Assembly (NCBI GenBank): GCA_035650475.1
Contig: DASRHP010000009.1
Span: forward strand, 548,545 to 612,544
Source of the DNA: Candidatus Binataceae bacterium
GTDB taxonomy: Bacteria > Desulfobacterota > Binatia > Binatales > Binataceae
DNA: 64,000 nucleotides
Direction: 5' to 3'
The position numbers were made by a program, and so were the translations under genes. Below the pieces are notes generated by a model. The model worked only from the letters and a program-made list of their open reading frames with translations, was not told where the DNA came from and made no database searches. Below, piece by piece: positions 26,500-34,641 of this stretch; position 1 is the first letter of the stretch, and each line of letters opens with the position of its first letter.

Positions 26500-26518
26500 T
26501 AGATCTGGCGAAAATCAT

Positions 26519-28003
26519 GTGACCAAAGTGTTGCGTCTTGGCACCAATTCCCCTACCTTGGCGACAATGCTTCGGGGGAGCAGCACACGTGCCTTTCCGC
26601 GCCTGTTCACGGCGTTAGTGGTCGCCGCGGCGGCGACTTTTGCTTCAATACAGCTTTTTTTCCAAGCTGGCGAACCTCCTACCCCCGCTACGGCGATACT
26701 CCAGCTCTCCGCTGGCAGCATCCAGGACATGTCGCTGGAAACCGCCGAGAGCGCCTCACCCGCTGCGGACCCGATTATCATCGAGTTGACGCTCGATCGC
26801 TCCTCTTCCCTGTTGCGCTATCTGGAAGACGCCGGGCTCGACCCGGCGGAGGCGCAGCACTGGGCCGACAAGTTCCGGGAAGTGGCGAGCACGCCGATGC
26901 TGCGCCAAGGCCATGCGCTGGTGCTCTACAAGGACCCCGAGACGGGTGACTTGCGCGGGCTGCGCTACGACCTCAACACCAACGTTGCGATCAATGAGCG
27001 CGGACTTGGCGCCGGCGTTATTCGCACTTCGCGCGAGCTTATCCAGTACGACATTCGGCGAGTGGCCGTCGCATTTCAGGTCACCCGCAGCTTCCGCACC
27101 GCCGCGCAGAATCACAACCTGCCTGAGCCGGTCGTCTATACCTTGGAAAGCGCGTTCAGCGACCATCATCTGGACGAGCTTCCGACGGGCTCGGTGGTCA
27201 AACTTATCTATCAAGAGAAGGTCAGCCGCGACGGGCGCTACCGGCTGGTCACAGGCGTTGAGGCGGCACAGGTCGAGGATGGCGAGCACGTGATGAGCGC
27301 CTTCGCCTTTCGCGACGAGCACGGGCAGCCGCGCCTGTTCGACGCCAACGGGCAGGAGCTGGGTGAGCCGCAATCGCTGCGCTACCCGGTCAAATTCGAG
27401 TACATCTCCTCCGGCTTTACCTTCCATCGCTACCATCCGATCCTGCACGAGTACCGGCCTCACGTCGGCGTTGACCTAGTGGCGCGCTACGGAGCGCCGG
27501 TACAGGCGATCGCTGACGGACGAGTCGAGACCGCGGGATGGTGCGGCGAGCTCGGGAGGTGTGTGCGGCTTGATCACTCGCACGGCATGGTCAGCATTTA
27601 CGGCCATCTGTCGCGGATAAGTCCAGGGCTGCAGGCCGGTTCGTGGGTATCGATGGGTGAAGTGATCGGGCGGGTTGGCTCAAGCGGATTGTCCACCGGT
27701 CCCCATCTCCACTTCGCGCTGGAAAAAGAGGGCCGCTACGTCAACCCGCTCACGCAGAGCCTTGGAGTCAATCATCAGGTGTCGCCGCGGATGCGCTCGC
27801 TGTTCGAGCAGTTCAAGGAAAACTACCTCGCGATGCTGGCGAAGCTACCCGACCTCGGCGGCCACTTCCACCTCGGTATCTCCGAAGCGTCAGCCTCGTC
27901 GGGCGCGGCCGGTGCATCCGGCAGCCGGCTCGCCCCCGCGCGCGCCTCGCGCCACCACGGGCGTCGGCGCTGGCGCCCGGTGCGCACAGCCCTCGCACGC
28001 TGA
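26519..28003 (+). CDS. M23 family peptidase (LytM type) with N-terminal membrane anchor
   Basis: 494 residues from GTG 26519; ATG 26567 is an alternative and neither has a clear ribosome site. A single membrane segment (FTALVVAAAATFASIQLFF, about 30-48) puts the rest in the periplasm. Residues about 85-280 form a long helical/beta region like the OapA-type N-terminal part of MepM. The M23 zinc site follows: RPHVGVDL (HxxxD), DHSHGMVSIYGH and GPHLHFALEK (HxH). All metal ligands are present, so it should be an active peptidoglycan endopeptidase. It diverges from ruvX-mltG, so two wall-remodelling genes share one control region. Confidence 0.9.
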   Translation: MTKVLRLGTNSPTLATMLRGSSTRAFPRLFTALVVAAAATFASIQLFFQAGEPPTPATAILQLSAGSIQDMSLETAESASPAADPIIIELTLDRSSSLLRYLEDAGLDPAEAQHWADKFREVASTPMLRQGHALVLYKDPETGDLRGLRYDLNTNVAINERGLGAGVIRTSRELIQYDIRRVAVAFQVTRSFRTAAQNHNLPEPVVYTLESAFSDHHLDELPTGSVVKLIYQEKVSRDGRYRLVTGVEAAQVEDGEHVMSAFAFRDEHGQPRLFDANGQELGEPQSLRYPVKFEYISSGFTFHRYHPILHEYRPHVGVDLVARYGAPVQAIADGRVETAGWCGELGRCVRLDHSHGMVSIYGHLSRISPGLQAGSWVSMGEVIGRVGSSGLSTGPHLHFALEKEGRYVNPLTQSLGVNHQVSPRMRSLFEQFKENYLAMLAKLPDLGGHFHLGISEASASSGAAGASGSRLAPARASRHHGRRRWRPVRTALAR

Positions 28004-28129
28004 CGTTGCGGATGGCCGGCGCCGCGCAGATTGCGGCTCATCTGCTGTCTAGTATGACAAAATGCCTTGCGCCGGCGATTCAGGTTTGCCGGCCTGCCGA
28101 TCTAATTCGGCGCCGGCCGTCTTTTGGTG

Positions 28130-28924
28130 ATGCCTCCGGAATACGATAGCGAGTTCTTTGTTCCTTCCCGTCCGCGCATTATCGCTCACCGCGGCGCAAG
28201 CGGCGAGTATCCGGAAAACACGCTGGCAGCCTTTCGCGCCGCCGCCGAGGCCGGCGCGCCGTACTTCGAGCTCGACGTGCATGCGACCCGCGACGGCGTG
28301 ATCGTCGTCAGCCACGACGCCGAGCTCAGCCGCACCTGCGGAATCGACGCCGCGATTGCCGAGATGACCTCCGCTGAGCTTGCGCGGGCCGACGCGGGAT
28401 GGGGATTCAGCGTCAGCGGCAGCGGCGAATTTCCCTTCCGCGGACGCGGGCATCGGGTCCCGACGCTGGAGGAAGTCTTCGCGGCCTTTCCGCGCCATCG
28501 GTACATCATCGAAGTCAAGCAAAGCGAGCCGAGCCTGATAGTTCCGCTGCTCGAAGTGATTCAGCGCTCCGGGATGCGCCGGCGGGCGCTAATCGCGAGT
28601 GAGCATCAGGCGCCGATTGACGAAGTGCGCGCGCTGGCCCCGGATATCCCGACCGGCTTTCCTTCCGCCGAGGTTGCCGGATTCATGAAGGCGATGGCGC
28701 CGGAGGGCGAGCCCTTTCGGCCCCGCGGCGCCGCGCTCCAGATTCCGTCCGAGTACGAATCGTGGCGGCTGGTCACGCCTCAGAGCGTGGCGGCTGCCCA
28801 TCGGATGGGCGTTGAGGTTCACGTCTGGACGGTCAACGAACTTGCCGAGATGCGCGCGCTGCTCGCGCTGGGCGTCGATGGCATCCTGACCGACTATCCC
28901 GCGCGTCTCGCCGCGCTTCTTTAA
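28130..28924 (+). CDS. Glycerophosphodiester phosphodiesterase (GDPD family)
   Basis: 264 residues. Hydrolyses glycerophosphodiesters to glycerol-3-phosphate and an alcohol. The catalytic HRGASGEYPENTLAAF block, FELDVHATRDGVIVVSHDAE with metal acids and the second His, and the EVKQS Glu are all present. The C-terminal strand VHVWTVNE and GVDGILTDYPARL complete the barrel. No signal peptide is seen, so it is cytosolic. ATG 28130 was chosen over in-frame TTG/GTG just upstream. Confidence 0.94.
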   Translation: MPPEYDSEFFVPSRPRIIAHRGASGEYPENTLAAFRAAAEAGAPYFELDVHATRDGVIVVSHDAELSRTCGIDAAIAEMTSAELARADAGWGFSVSGSGEFPFRGRGHRVPTLEEVFAAFPRHRYIIEVKQSEPSLIVPLLEVIQRSGMRRRALIASEHQAPIDEVRALAPDIPTGFPSAEVAGFMKAMAPEGEPFRPRGAALQIPSEYESWRLVTPQSVAAAHRMGVEVHVWTVNELAEMRALLALGVDGILTDYPARLAALL

Positions 28925-29024
28925 AGAGCGTCCGGCCTGGTGGACGCCGGTTCCCCGCAAAGTCGGCTTTCTGTTAGGATTCCCCGCGCTTTGCGATCGG
29001 GTCAGTGATGGGAGGCCTGAAGCG

Positions 29025-30041
29025 ATGAAACTCGACACGATGCTTTCGGCGCGCGAGCTGCGCGAGGTGCCGGCGGCGGCGCGGGCGGCCGAAGAGGCCG
29101 GTTTCGACGCAGTATGGTCGATGGAGGCCGGCAACGACGGCTTCCTGCCGCTGGCGCTCGCGGCCGAGCATACGCGGCGGATCAAGATGGGGCCGGCGGT
29201 CGCGATCGCCTTTCCGCGCAGCCCGATGGTGACAGCCTACACTTCTTACGACCTTGCGCGGCTGTCCGAGGGTCGCTTCATCCTCGGCCTTGGCACCCAG
29301 GTAAAGGGGCATATCGAGCGCCGCTACGGGATGCGCTGGGAGCCGCCGGTGCCTAAGCTGCGCGAGTACCTCGAATCGCTCAATGCCATCTTCAAATGCT
29401 GGAATGAGGGCGGAGCCAAACTTTCGTACAAGGGCAAGTACTACAATTTCTCGCTGATGACGCCGTTCTTCGCCCCGCGCCCGCATCAATACAAAGTCCC
29501 GGTTTATATCGCGGGGGTGAACCGGCATATCCTGCGCCTGGCCGGGGAGCTGTGCGACGGCCTGCACGCGCATCCGTTCAACTCGCCCAAGTACCTGCGC
29601 GAGTTTGTCCTGCCCCATCTCGAGGAGGGGCTGCGCAAATCCGGCCGCACGCGCAAGGACTTCACCATCTTCACCACCGCCTTCGTGGTGGTTGGGCGCA
29701 ACGATGAGGAGATCGAGAAGGCGCGCGCCGGCGTGCGCCAGCAGATCGCCTTTTACGCCTCGACCCGCACCTACCAGGTCGTACTCGACACCCACGGATG
29801 GGGCGAGGTCGCCGCGCGGCTCAACGAGAAGGCCGCCAAGGGCGACTGGAGCGGGATGGCGAAGGAGATCACCGACGAGATGCTCGACGTCTATTCGGTG
29901 AGCGGCAACTGGGACAATATCGCGGCCAAGGTCAAGGCTCGCTACGACGGCCTGCTTGACCGGGTCGCCTTCTATATGCCGTACAAGGCGGGCGCCGACG
30001 AGGACGCCTGGCGCGCGCTCTGTAGGCAGTTCAACGGCTGA
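29025..30041 (+). CDS. LLM-class F420-dependent oxidoreductase (TIGR03617-like)
   Basis: 338 residues. A luciferase-like barrel enzyme that would use F420 or FMN. It has AARAAEEAGFDAVWSMEAGN at the N-terminus, ARLSEGRFILGLGTQVKGHI (the glycine-rich flavin loop), and later VYIAGVNRHILRLAGELCDG. These match the mycobacterial-type family of uncharacterised LLM oxidoreductases. GGGAGG lies 9 bases before the ATG. It stands alone between the phosphodiesterase and mlaC. Substrate unknown; F420 versus FMN use is inferred from family only. Confidence 0.87.
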   Translation: MKLDTMLSARELREVPAAARAAEEAGFDAVWSMEAGNDGFLPLALAAEHTRRIKMGPAVAIAFPRSPMVTAYTSYDLARLSEGRFILGLGTQVKGHIERRYGMRWEPPVPKLREYLESLNAIFKCWNEGGAKLSYKGKYYNFSLMTPFFAPRPHQYKVPVYIAGVNRHILRLAGELCDGLHAHPFNSPKYLREFVLPHLEEGLRKSGRTRKDFTIFTTAFVVVGRNDEEIEKARAGVRQQIAFYASTRTYQVVLDTHGWGEVAARLNEKAAKGDWSGMAKEITDEMLDVYSVSGNWDNIAAKVKARYDGLLDRVAFYMPYKAGADEDAWRALCRQFNG

Positions 30042-30077
30042 GCGAAGCGACCTTGCACCCTGGTCGCCTGGCGGGGC

Positions 30078-30812
30078 CTACTTGCTCAGCGTCTGTTCCA
30101 AACCCCGGGTCTTTTGCTGGAGCAGCTTGACCAGCGCGGGATAGCCGTCGTCGTTTATCACGCGGTTGAACTGGTTGCGGTAATTGGCCATCACGCTGAT
30201 CGCGTCAATCTCGAGGTCGTAGATTTTCCAGCGGCCGCTGTCGCGCTTGAGCAGATAGTCCACCTTGACCGGCTGCGGGCGATCCTTGAAGGCCACCTTG
30301 CTGTGTACTTCGGCGTAGTCGGTCCCCTGAAAGTCCTGGCCGGTGAAAGTGACGTTGGTGGTGCTGATATCCTGGCGGATTTTTTCGACCCCGTAGTCCT
30401 GCATCTTGCTCAGGTAAACGTTCTCCATGAACGAGGTGAAGAGGGAAACGAACTGCGCACGCTGCGCCGGCGTAAGCTCGCGCCAATGGTAGCCCAGGGC
30501 GGTGCGCGCCATGTCGGCGAAATCAAAATTGGCCTCGGCGATCGCGCGTAACCTGCGGTTGCGCTCGGCCGCCGGCGTCGCGCTGTCGCGGACCACGGCG
30601 CTCGCCTGGTCGATGACCGACTTGACGAGCGCCATCGGATCGGTTGGTCCAGCCTGAGCGGCGCCGGCCGATACTGATGCGGATTGCGGCGGCTCGTCCG
30701 AGGCGGCGGCGGCCGGCCAGGCGACGAATGCGCGAAGGAGGATTGCGCCGCCGGCCGCTAGCGCCAACGCAAGCCGGGGTATTCGACGGCTGTTCGCGGA
30801 TACGGTATGCAT
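30078..30812 (-). CDS. mlaC: MlaC/Ttg2D family periplasmic phospholipid-binding protein
   Basis: 244 residues with an N-terminal signal (LALALAAGGAILLRAFVAWP, AAAAS cleavage). MlaC ferries phospholipids across the periplasm between the outer- and inner-membrane parts of the Mla system. Diagnostic segments: FDFADMARTALGYHWRELTP, QRAQFVSLFTSFMENVYLSK and SGRWKIYDLEIDAISVMANY, then RNQFNRVI. ATG 30812 follows directly on an in-frame GTG. None of mlaA, B, D, E or F is adjacent, so it is a stand-alone copy here. It supports an outer membrane. Confidence 0.9.
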   Translation of the reverse strand: MHTVSANSRRIPRLALALAAGGAILLRAFVAWPAAAASDEPPQSASVSAGAAQAGPTDPMALVKSVIDQASAVVRDSATPAAERNRRLRAIAEANFDFADMARTALGYHWRELTPAQRAQFVSLFTSFMENVYLSKMQDYGVEKIRQDISTTNVTFTGQDFQGTDYAEVHSKVAFKDRPQPVKVDYLLKRDSGRWKIYDLEIDAISVMANYRNQFNRVINDDGYPALVKLLQQKTRGLEQTLSK

Positions 30813-30926
30813 CACCAGCCATTATCGGCCGATGCTTCCGCGAAGAAAATCGCCGCGCGGACGAACGGCGCCTGCCCCAAGCGGCGGACGACCCGCGATG
30901 ACCAAGCCACGCGGATGGGATAGGCT

Positions 30927-31811
30927 GTGATTCGCATGCGCAAGCGCCTCGTATATGCGGCCGATCCGCGATGGGCGGAGGCAGCGCGGCAGCTCGATGA
31001 AATCGTCGCCGCCTGCGGATCGAATGCGTTGAAGGACGAAGGCCGCACCCGGGCCTGCCTGGTGCCGGGGCCGGATGGCACGCCGGTTTTCGTCAAGCGC
31101 GTGCGCACGGGCTCGTGGCTAGGCGGCTTGGCCGCGATGGCGCGCGGCTCGCGCGTCAGGCGATGGCTCGCCGGGGCGGCGATGCTCGAAGCGGCAGGTT
31201 TCAACCACCCGACGCCGCTCGCCGCGCTCGAGGTGCGCCGCGCCGGCGCGGTGACCGAATGCTACCTGGCGTGCACGGCGCTGAGCCGGGCTACCATCCT
31301 AAGCCGCGCCGTCTTTGGCGATGGCAGCGTTGATTTGCGCCGCCGCCGCGCATTGTTGGGAGCGGTGGCGCACGAGGTGCGCCGGCTTCACGACGCCGGC
31401 CTTTACACCCACGACTTGCAGGAAACCAATTTGATGGTGGAGGCGGGCGCTGGTGCCGCGCCTCGCATTTGGTTCGTCGATCTCGAGGATTTTCGCCACG
31501 CGCGCACGGTTTCATGGCACCGGCGGCTGACCAATCTGATCCATCTCGACCGCAGCCTCGGCCGCTTTCTGAGCCGCGGCACCCGGATGCGGTTTCTACG
31601 CGACTACGTGGAGGGGATGGCGCCCGGACGCAACGAGCGCCGCCGCCTGGTCGCGGAGTTTTTGCGCATGCGCGCCCGGGTCGAGAAACGCCGGCGTCTC
31701 CAGAGCCCGCGCCGTCCGACCCTGGACGATGCGGCGGCTGTGCCCGCCCCTTCCCCACGTCGGGCGGGCGCCGGGGGCCCCGTCGAGCTTGCGCCGCGAG
31801 CCGGCGACTGA
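30927..31811 (+). CDS. Lipopolysaccharide kinase (WaaP/Kdo kinase)-like protein
   Basis: 294 residues from GTG 30927 (a GGGA lies 6 bases upstream; ATG 30936 is the alternative). Protein-kinase-like fold of the WaaP/KdkA group, which phosphorylates sugars of the LPS inner core on the cytoplasmic side. The lysine strand is VFVKRVRTGS, the catalytic loop is GLYTHDLQETNLMV (H-D-L-x-x-x-N), and the metal motif is FVDLEDFRH in place of DFG. The last 30 residues are Pro/Ala-rich and disordered. It opens the glycan region described in the findings, though it is on the opposite strand to most of it. Confidence 0.83.
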   Translation: MIRMRKRLVYAADPRWAEAARQLDEIVAACGSNALKDEGRTRACLVPGPDGTPVFVKRVRTGSWLGGLAAMARGSRVRRWLAGAAMLEAAGFNHPTPLAALEVRRAGAVTECYLACTALSRATILSRAVFGDGSVDLRRRRALLGAVAHEVRRLHDAGLYTHDLQETNLMVEAGAGAAPRIWFVDLEDFRHARTVSWHRRLTNLIHLDRSLGRFLSRGTRMRFLRDYVEGMAPGRNERRRLVAEFLRMRARVEKRRRLQSPRRPTLDDAAAVPAPSPRRAGAGGPVELAPRAGD

Positions 31812-31846
31812 TCCGCCCTGCCACGACAACGGGCTAATCGGCGACG

Positions 31847-32569
31847 ATGGCATTTGCGATCCGCAAGCGCGAGTACGACCACCATACCGAGCAGGTCCAC
31901 GCGGCAGGCGGCACCAGCGTGCGCGACCTGATGCTGGGGCTCAACGACGGCCTGGTGGCATCGTTCGCGGTGACCTCGGGAGTGGCGGGCGCGTTTGCCG
32001 CCAGCCAAATCGTGGTGATGGCGGGGCTGGCCGAGACGCTGGGCGGGGCAGTCTCGATGGGGCTCGCCGCGTTTATCTCGGCGCGCTCGCAACTCGAATT
32101 CTATCACAGCGAGATCGCGCGCGAGCGCGACGAGATCCGGCGCTGGCCCGAACGCGAGCGCGACGAGATCCGGGCGATCTATCGCGCCAAGGGCTTCACC
32201 GGCGAGTTGCTCGACACGGTCGTGCGTCACATCACGGCCGATCCCGAGCGCTGGGCCAACGTGATGATGCGCGAGGAGCTGGGGCTCGCAGTCGAGTCGT
32301 TCGATCGACCGCTGCGCTCGGCGCTGACGGTCGGGTTTTCCTACCTGGTGGGCGCGCTGGTGCCGGTGCTCCCCTACCTCTTTCTCGCGCCCCATCCGGG
32401 AGTGGTCGCTTCGGCCGCGACCACGCTGGCCGCGCTGTTCGGGGTGGGCGCCGCCAAGACCGCTATCACGCTGCGCCCGTGGTGGCTGAGCGGGCTGGAG
32501 AGCATGGCCACCGGAATCGCCGCCGCCGCCGTGACTTATGGCGCCGGCCGCCTGTTCGCCGCGCGCTAG
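31847..32569 (+). CDS. VIT1/CCC1 family transporter
   Basis: 240 residues. VIT1/CCC1 proteins carry Fe2+ or Mn2+ across membranes. The family signature is LMLGLNDGLVASFAVTSGVA, followed by AETLGGAVSMGLAAFISARS, a long charged helical loop (SEIARERDEIRRW to EIRAIYRAKGF), and three C-terminal helices near 155-235. Its stop overlaps that of the convergent sulfotransferase within CTAG (32566-32569). Confidence 0.92.
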   Translation: MAFAIRKREYDHHTEQVHAAGGTSVRDLMLGLNDGLVASFAVTSGVAGAFAASQIVVMAGLAETLGGAVSMGLAAFISARSQLEFYHSEIARERDEIRRWPERERDEIRAIYRAKGFTGELLDTVVRHITADPERWANVMMREELGLAVESFDRPLRSALTVGFSYLVGALVPVLPYLFLAPHPGVVASAATTLAALFGVGAAKTAITLRPWWLSGLESMATGIAAAAVTYGAGRLFAAR

Positions 32570-33372
32570 GGATTCGGCACGCCGTTGCCAGCGCGGCGGG
32601 CTTCGTAGCCGGCAAGTCCACACAGGTGCCGATAGATTTGGCCGACGCGCCGCGACACCGCCACCGTCGGCCGCGAGCGGTTCAGCTCGGCGGTGGCGAA
32701 ATCGCGGTCCAGCCGCACGCCGAGCCGCTCCTCGATCCGTGGGTAGGCGGAATGGTCGAGCAGCTGGTCGTAGTGCACGAACAGCCAGTCGCCGCCCTGC
32801 GGACGGTGGACCTCGAGGATCCAGCGGTACATCGCCTCCCACACCTTAAGCGCTCGGCTCGCATCCATCGCGACGCCCTTCATGTAATCGGCGGCCGCGC
32901 ACTCGCGCACGATGCTGTGCGCGGTGACGCTCGGATCGCGGAAGACGCACAGCAGCAGCGCCTTCCCAAGGCAGGCCCGCCATGCGCCGAGCGTGTACGA
33001 GAACCGCGGATCCTTGAAGCAGAACGGCTGGCGCGCGGTGAGCGCCGCGATGCGCCGGCGCATCTCCGGATTGCACGCGATCGGCGCCCCGGGCTTCAGC
33101 ACGGCCACCCAGTGCTGGAACTCGCCGAGCGGCGGAGTTTCTCCCAGCAGCAGCTTGCGCAATCCGCGCCGCGCCGTGGCGCAGACCGAAGAGGCGATCA
33201 AACTGTCATTGATCGCGTTGACCTCGCGATCTTCGAACTGGCCCTTGGGATTACCTTCGTTGGCCGGCCACAACTCGCCGCCCATGAAATAGCCCGCCTG
33301 CGCCAGCAGCCCGGCGGCCATGCTGGTGCCGCTGCGCCCTGAGCCGAGGATCACGCAGTTGCGCGGTGGCAT
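32566..33372 (-). CDS. Sulfotransferase family protein (copy 1)
   Basis: 268 residues. The PAPS phosphosulfate loop is ILGSGRSGTSMAAGL and the 3'-phosphate site is VFRDPSVTAHSIVRE, with the His/Arg pattern less standard than in the other three copies. ENEGNPKGQFEDREV and ALKVWEAMYRW are further family blocks. It would move sulfate from PAPS to a hydroxyl of a sugar or lipid. Start set at MPPRNCVILGSG. It lies seven bases downstream of the GT2 start-side neighbour and is likely co-transcribed with it. Confidence 0.85.
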   Translation of the reverse strand: MPPRNCVILGSGRSGTSMAAGLLAQAGYFMGGELWPANEGNPKGQFEDREVNAINDSLIASSVCATARRGLRKLLLGETPPLGEFQHWVAVLKPGAPIACNPEMRRRIAALTARQPFCFKDPRFSYTLGAWRACLGKALLLCVFRDPSVTAHSIVRECAAADYMKGVAMDASRALKVWEAMYRWILEVHRPQGGDWLFVHYDQLLDHSAYPRIEERLGVRLDRDFATAELNRSRPTVAVSRRVGQIYRHLCGLAGYEARRAGNGVPNP

Positions 33373-33379
33373 GGTCGGT

Positions 33380-34615
33380 CTAATACAGAGCCAGCGGATG
33401 AGCGCCGGCCAGCAGTTCCCTGGCAAAGTCGGCATGGCTCGGCGGAGGCGGGGGAATCTCCAACAGCCCGCTGCGGCGCATCAGCGCGATCGCGTGGCGC
33501 CGCGGCAGGAGCGAGTACCAGGCCCGGAGCGTCTCCTCGCGCCTTTGCGGAAACGAGCGGACGCCGTTATTCATGTTCTTCGCGACGAGCGCTGGCGTCG
33601 CCGGCTCGGCCGAGGCGGCGACACCGCCACCGAGCGCCGGGCCCTCGGCCGCGCATACGCCGGCGCCCGCGGCGATTTTGCCGGCGGCGGGCGCCAAGTT
33701 GTTCGCCGCGCGCGCGCTTACGAAACGCGCCCGCCGCCGCTCGTCGCGCCGCATCCGGCGTCCCGGAGCGGCTTGATAGCGCAGCGCGCAGAACAACGCG
33801 TTGCGCGCCTGGCGCATATCGCCCGCCTGAAGGCATTGCAGTCCCTTGACCGTGAGCAGCCATCGATAGAGCGCCGCGCAGCGCAAGATTAGCTTTTCGC
33901 CGGCCAGTCCGTAGCGTTTGCGTATCCGACGGGCGAACAGCCGAAAGCCGGGCGCGTACTTCCGCATCCGCTCGACGAACGGACTGAGGCGATACTGCAC
34001 CAGCGGTTCCGGGACGAAGATAAAGTCGCCGAGCTCGCGCAGCCGGAACCACACTTCGGTGTCCTCGAAGCCCGAGGCACCCTGAAATCCCTCGGCGAAG
34101 CCGCGGACCCGGCGCAACGCCCGGCGCTGGACAGTTACGGTGCTGGGCAGGATCGGCCACCAGCCTTCCTTGAGCAGGTCGGTCAGCATCGGCGGCCGCG
34201 CCATCCCTGGATGCAGGTAGGAGGGCGCGAGCGGGGTGTAGCGGTCGTCCACCGGCACCACGTCGGAAAAGGACAGGGTCGCAGTCTTGCTGGCTTGCAG
34301 CGGGGCGACCGTTCTGGCCAGCCGCCCGGGCATCCATACATCATCCGCATCGAGGAAGGCGATGTAGCGGCCCTGGGCGCGCGCCACTCCGCGATTGCGC
34401 GCGGCGGCCAGGCCAAGGTTGCGCGGCAGGCGGATGATCCGGATGCGCCGGCGGTAGCGCCGCAGGATACGGCGGGTGGAATCGCGCGAGCCGTCGTCCA
34501 CCACCAGGACTTCGTAATCGGTGAAGTCCTGGGCCAGCACGCTGTCGAGTGCGCGCGCGATACAGTCCTCGCCGTTGTAAACCGGGATTATCACCGAAAC
34601 CAGCGGCGCCGCCAT
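33380..34615 (-). CDS. GT2 glycosyltransferase with long C-terminal extension
   Basis: 411 residues. GT-A fold inverting glycosyltransferase: VSVIIPVYNGEDC, VVDDGSRDST, AAARNRGVARAQG, FLDADDVW (DxD) and GFEDTEVWFRL (acceptor ED). The catalytic part ends near 230. A helical segment with LQAGDMRQARNALFCALRY follows, which resembles the tail of the GT2 at 36595, then a low-complexity Ala/Arg/Gly region and a final block ending SHADFARELLAGAHPLALY. No membrane helix is evident. It lies between an MsbA-type exporter and a sulfotransferase. Confidence 0.9.
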   Translation of the reverse strand: MAAPLVSVIIPVYNGEDCIARALDSVLAQDFTDYEVLVVDDGSRDSTRRILRRYRRRIRIIRLPRNLGLAAARNRGVARAQGRYIAFLDADDVWMPGRLARTVAPLQASKTATLSFSDVVPVDDRYTPLAPSYLHPGMARPPMLTDLLKEGWWPILPSTVTVQRRALRRVRGFAEGFQGASGFEDTEVWFRLRELGDFIFVPEPLVQYRLSPFVERMRKYAPGFRLFARRIRKRYGLAGEKLILRCAALYRWLLTVKGLQCLQAGDMRQARNALFCALRYQAAPGRRMRRDERRRARFVSARAANNLAPAAGKIAAGAGVCAAEGPALGGGVAASAEPATPALVAKNMNNGVRSFPQRREETLRAWYSLLPRRHAIALMRRSGLLEIPPPPPSHADFARELLAGAHPLALY

Positions 34616-34641
34616 CGTGCTCTGCGGGCCCCGCGCGCGGA

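Noticed and set aside
28929..28946. GCGTCC/GGACGC hairpin after the glycerophosphodiesterase gene
   Set aside because: No T-tract and only a six-base stem in GC-rich DNA, so termination is not supported.
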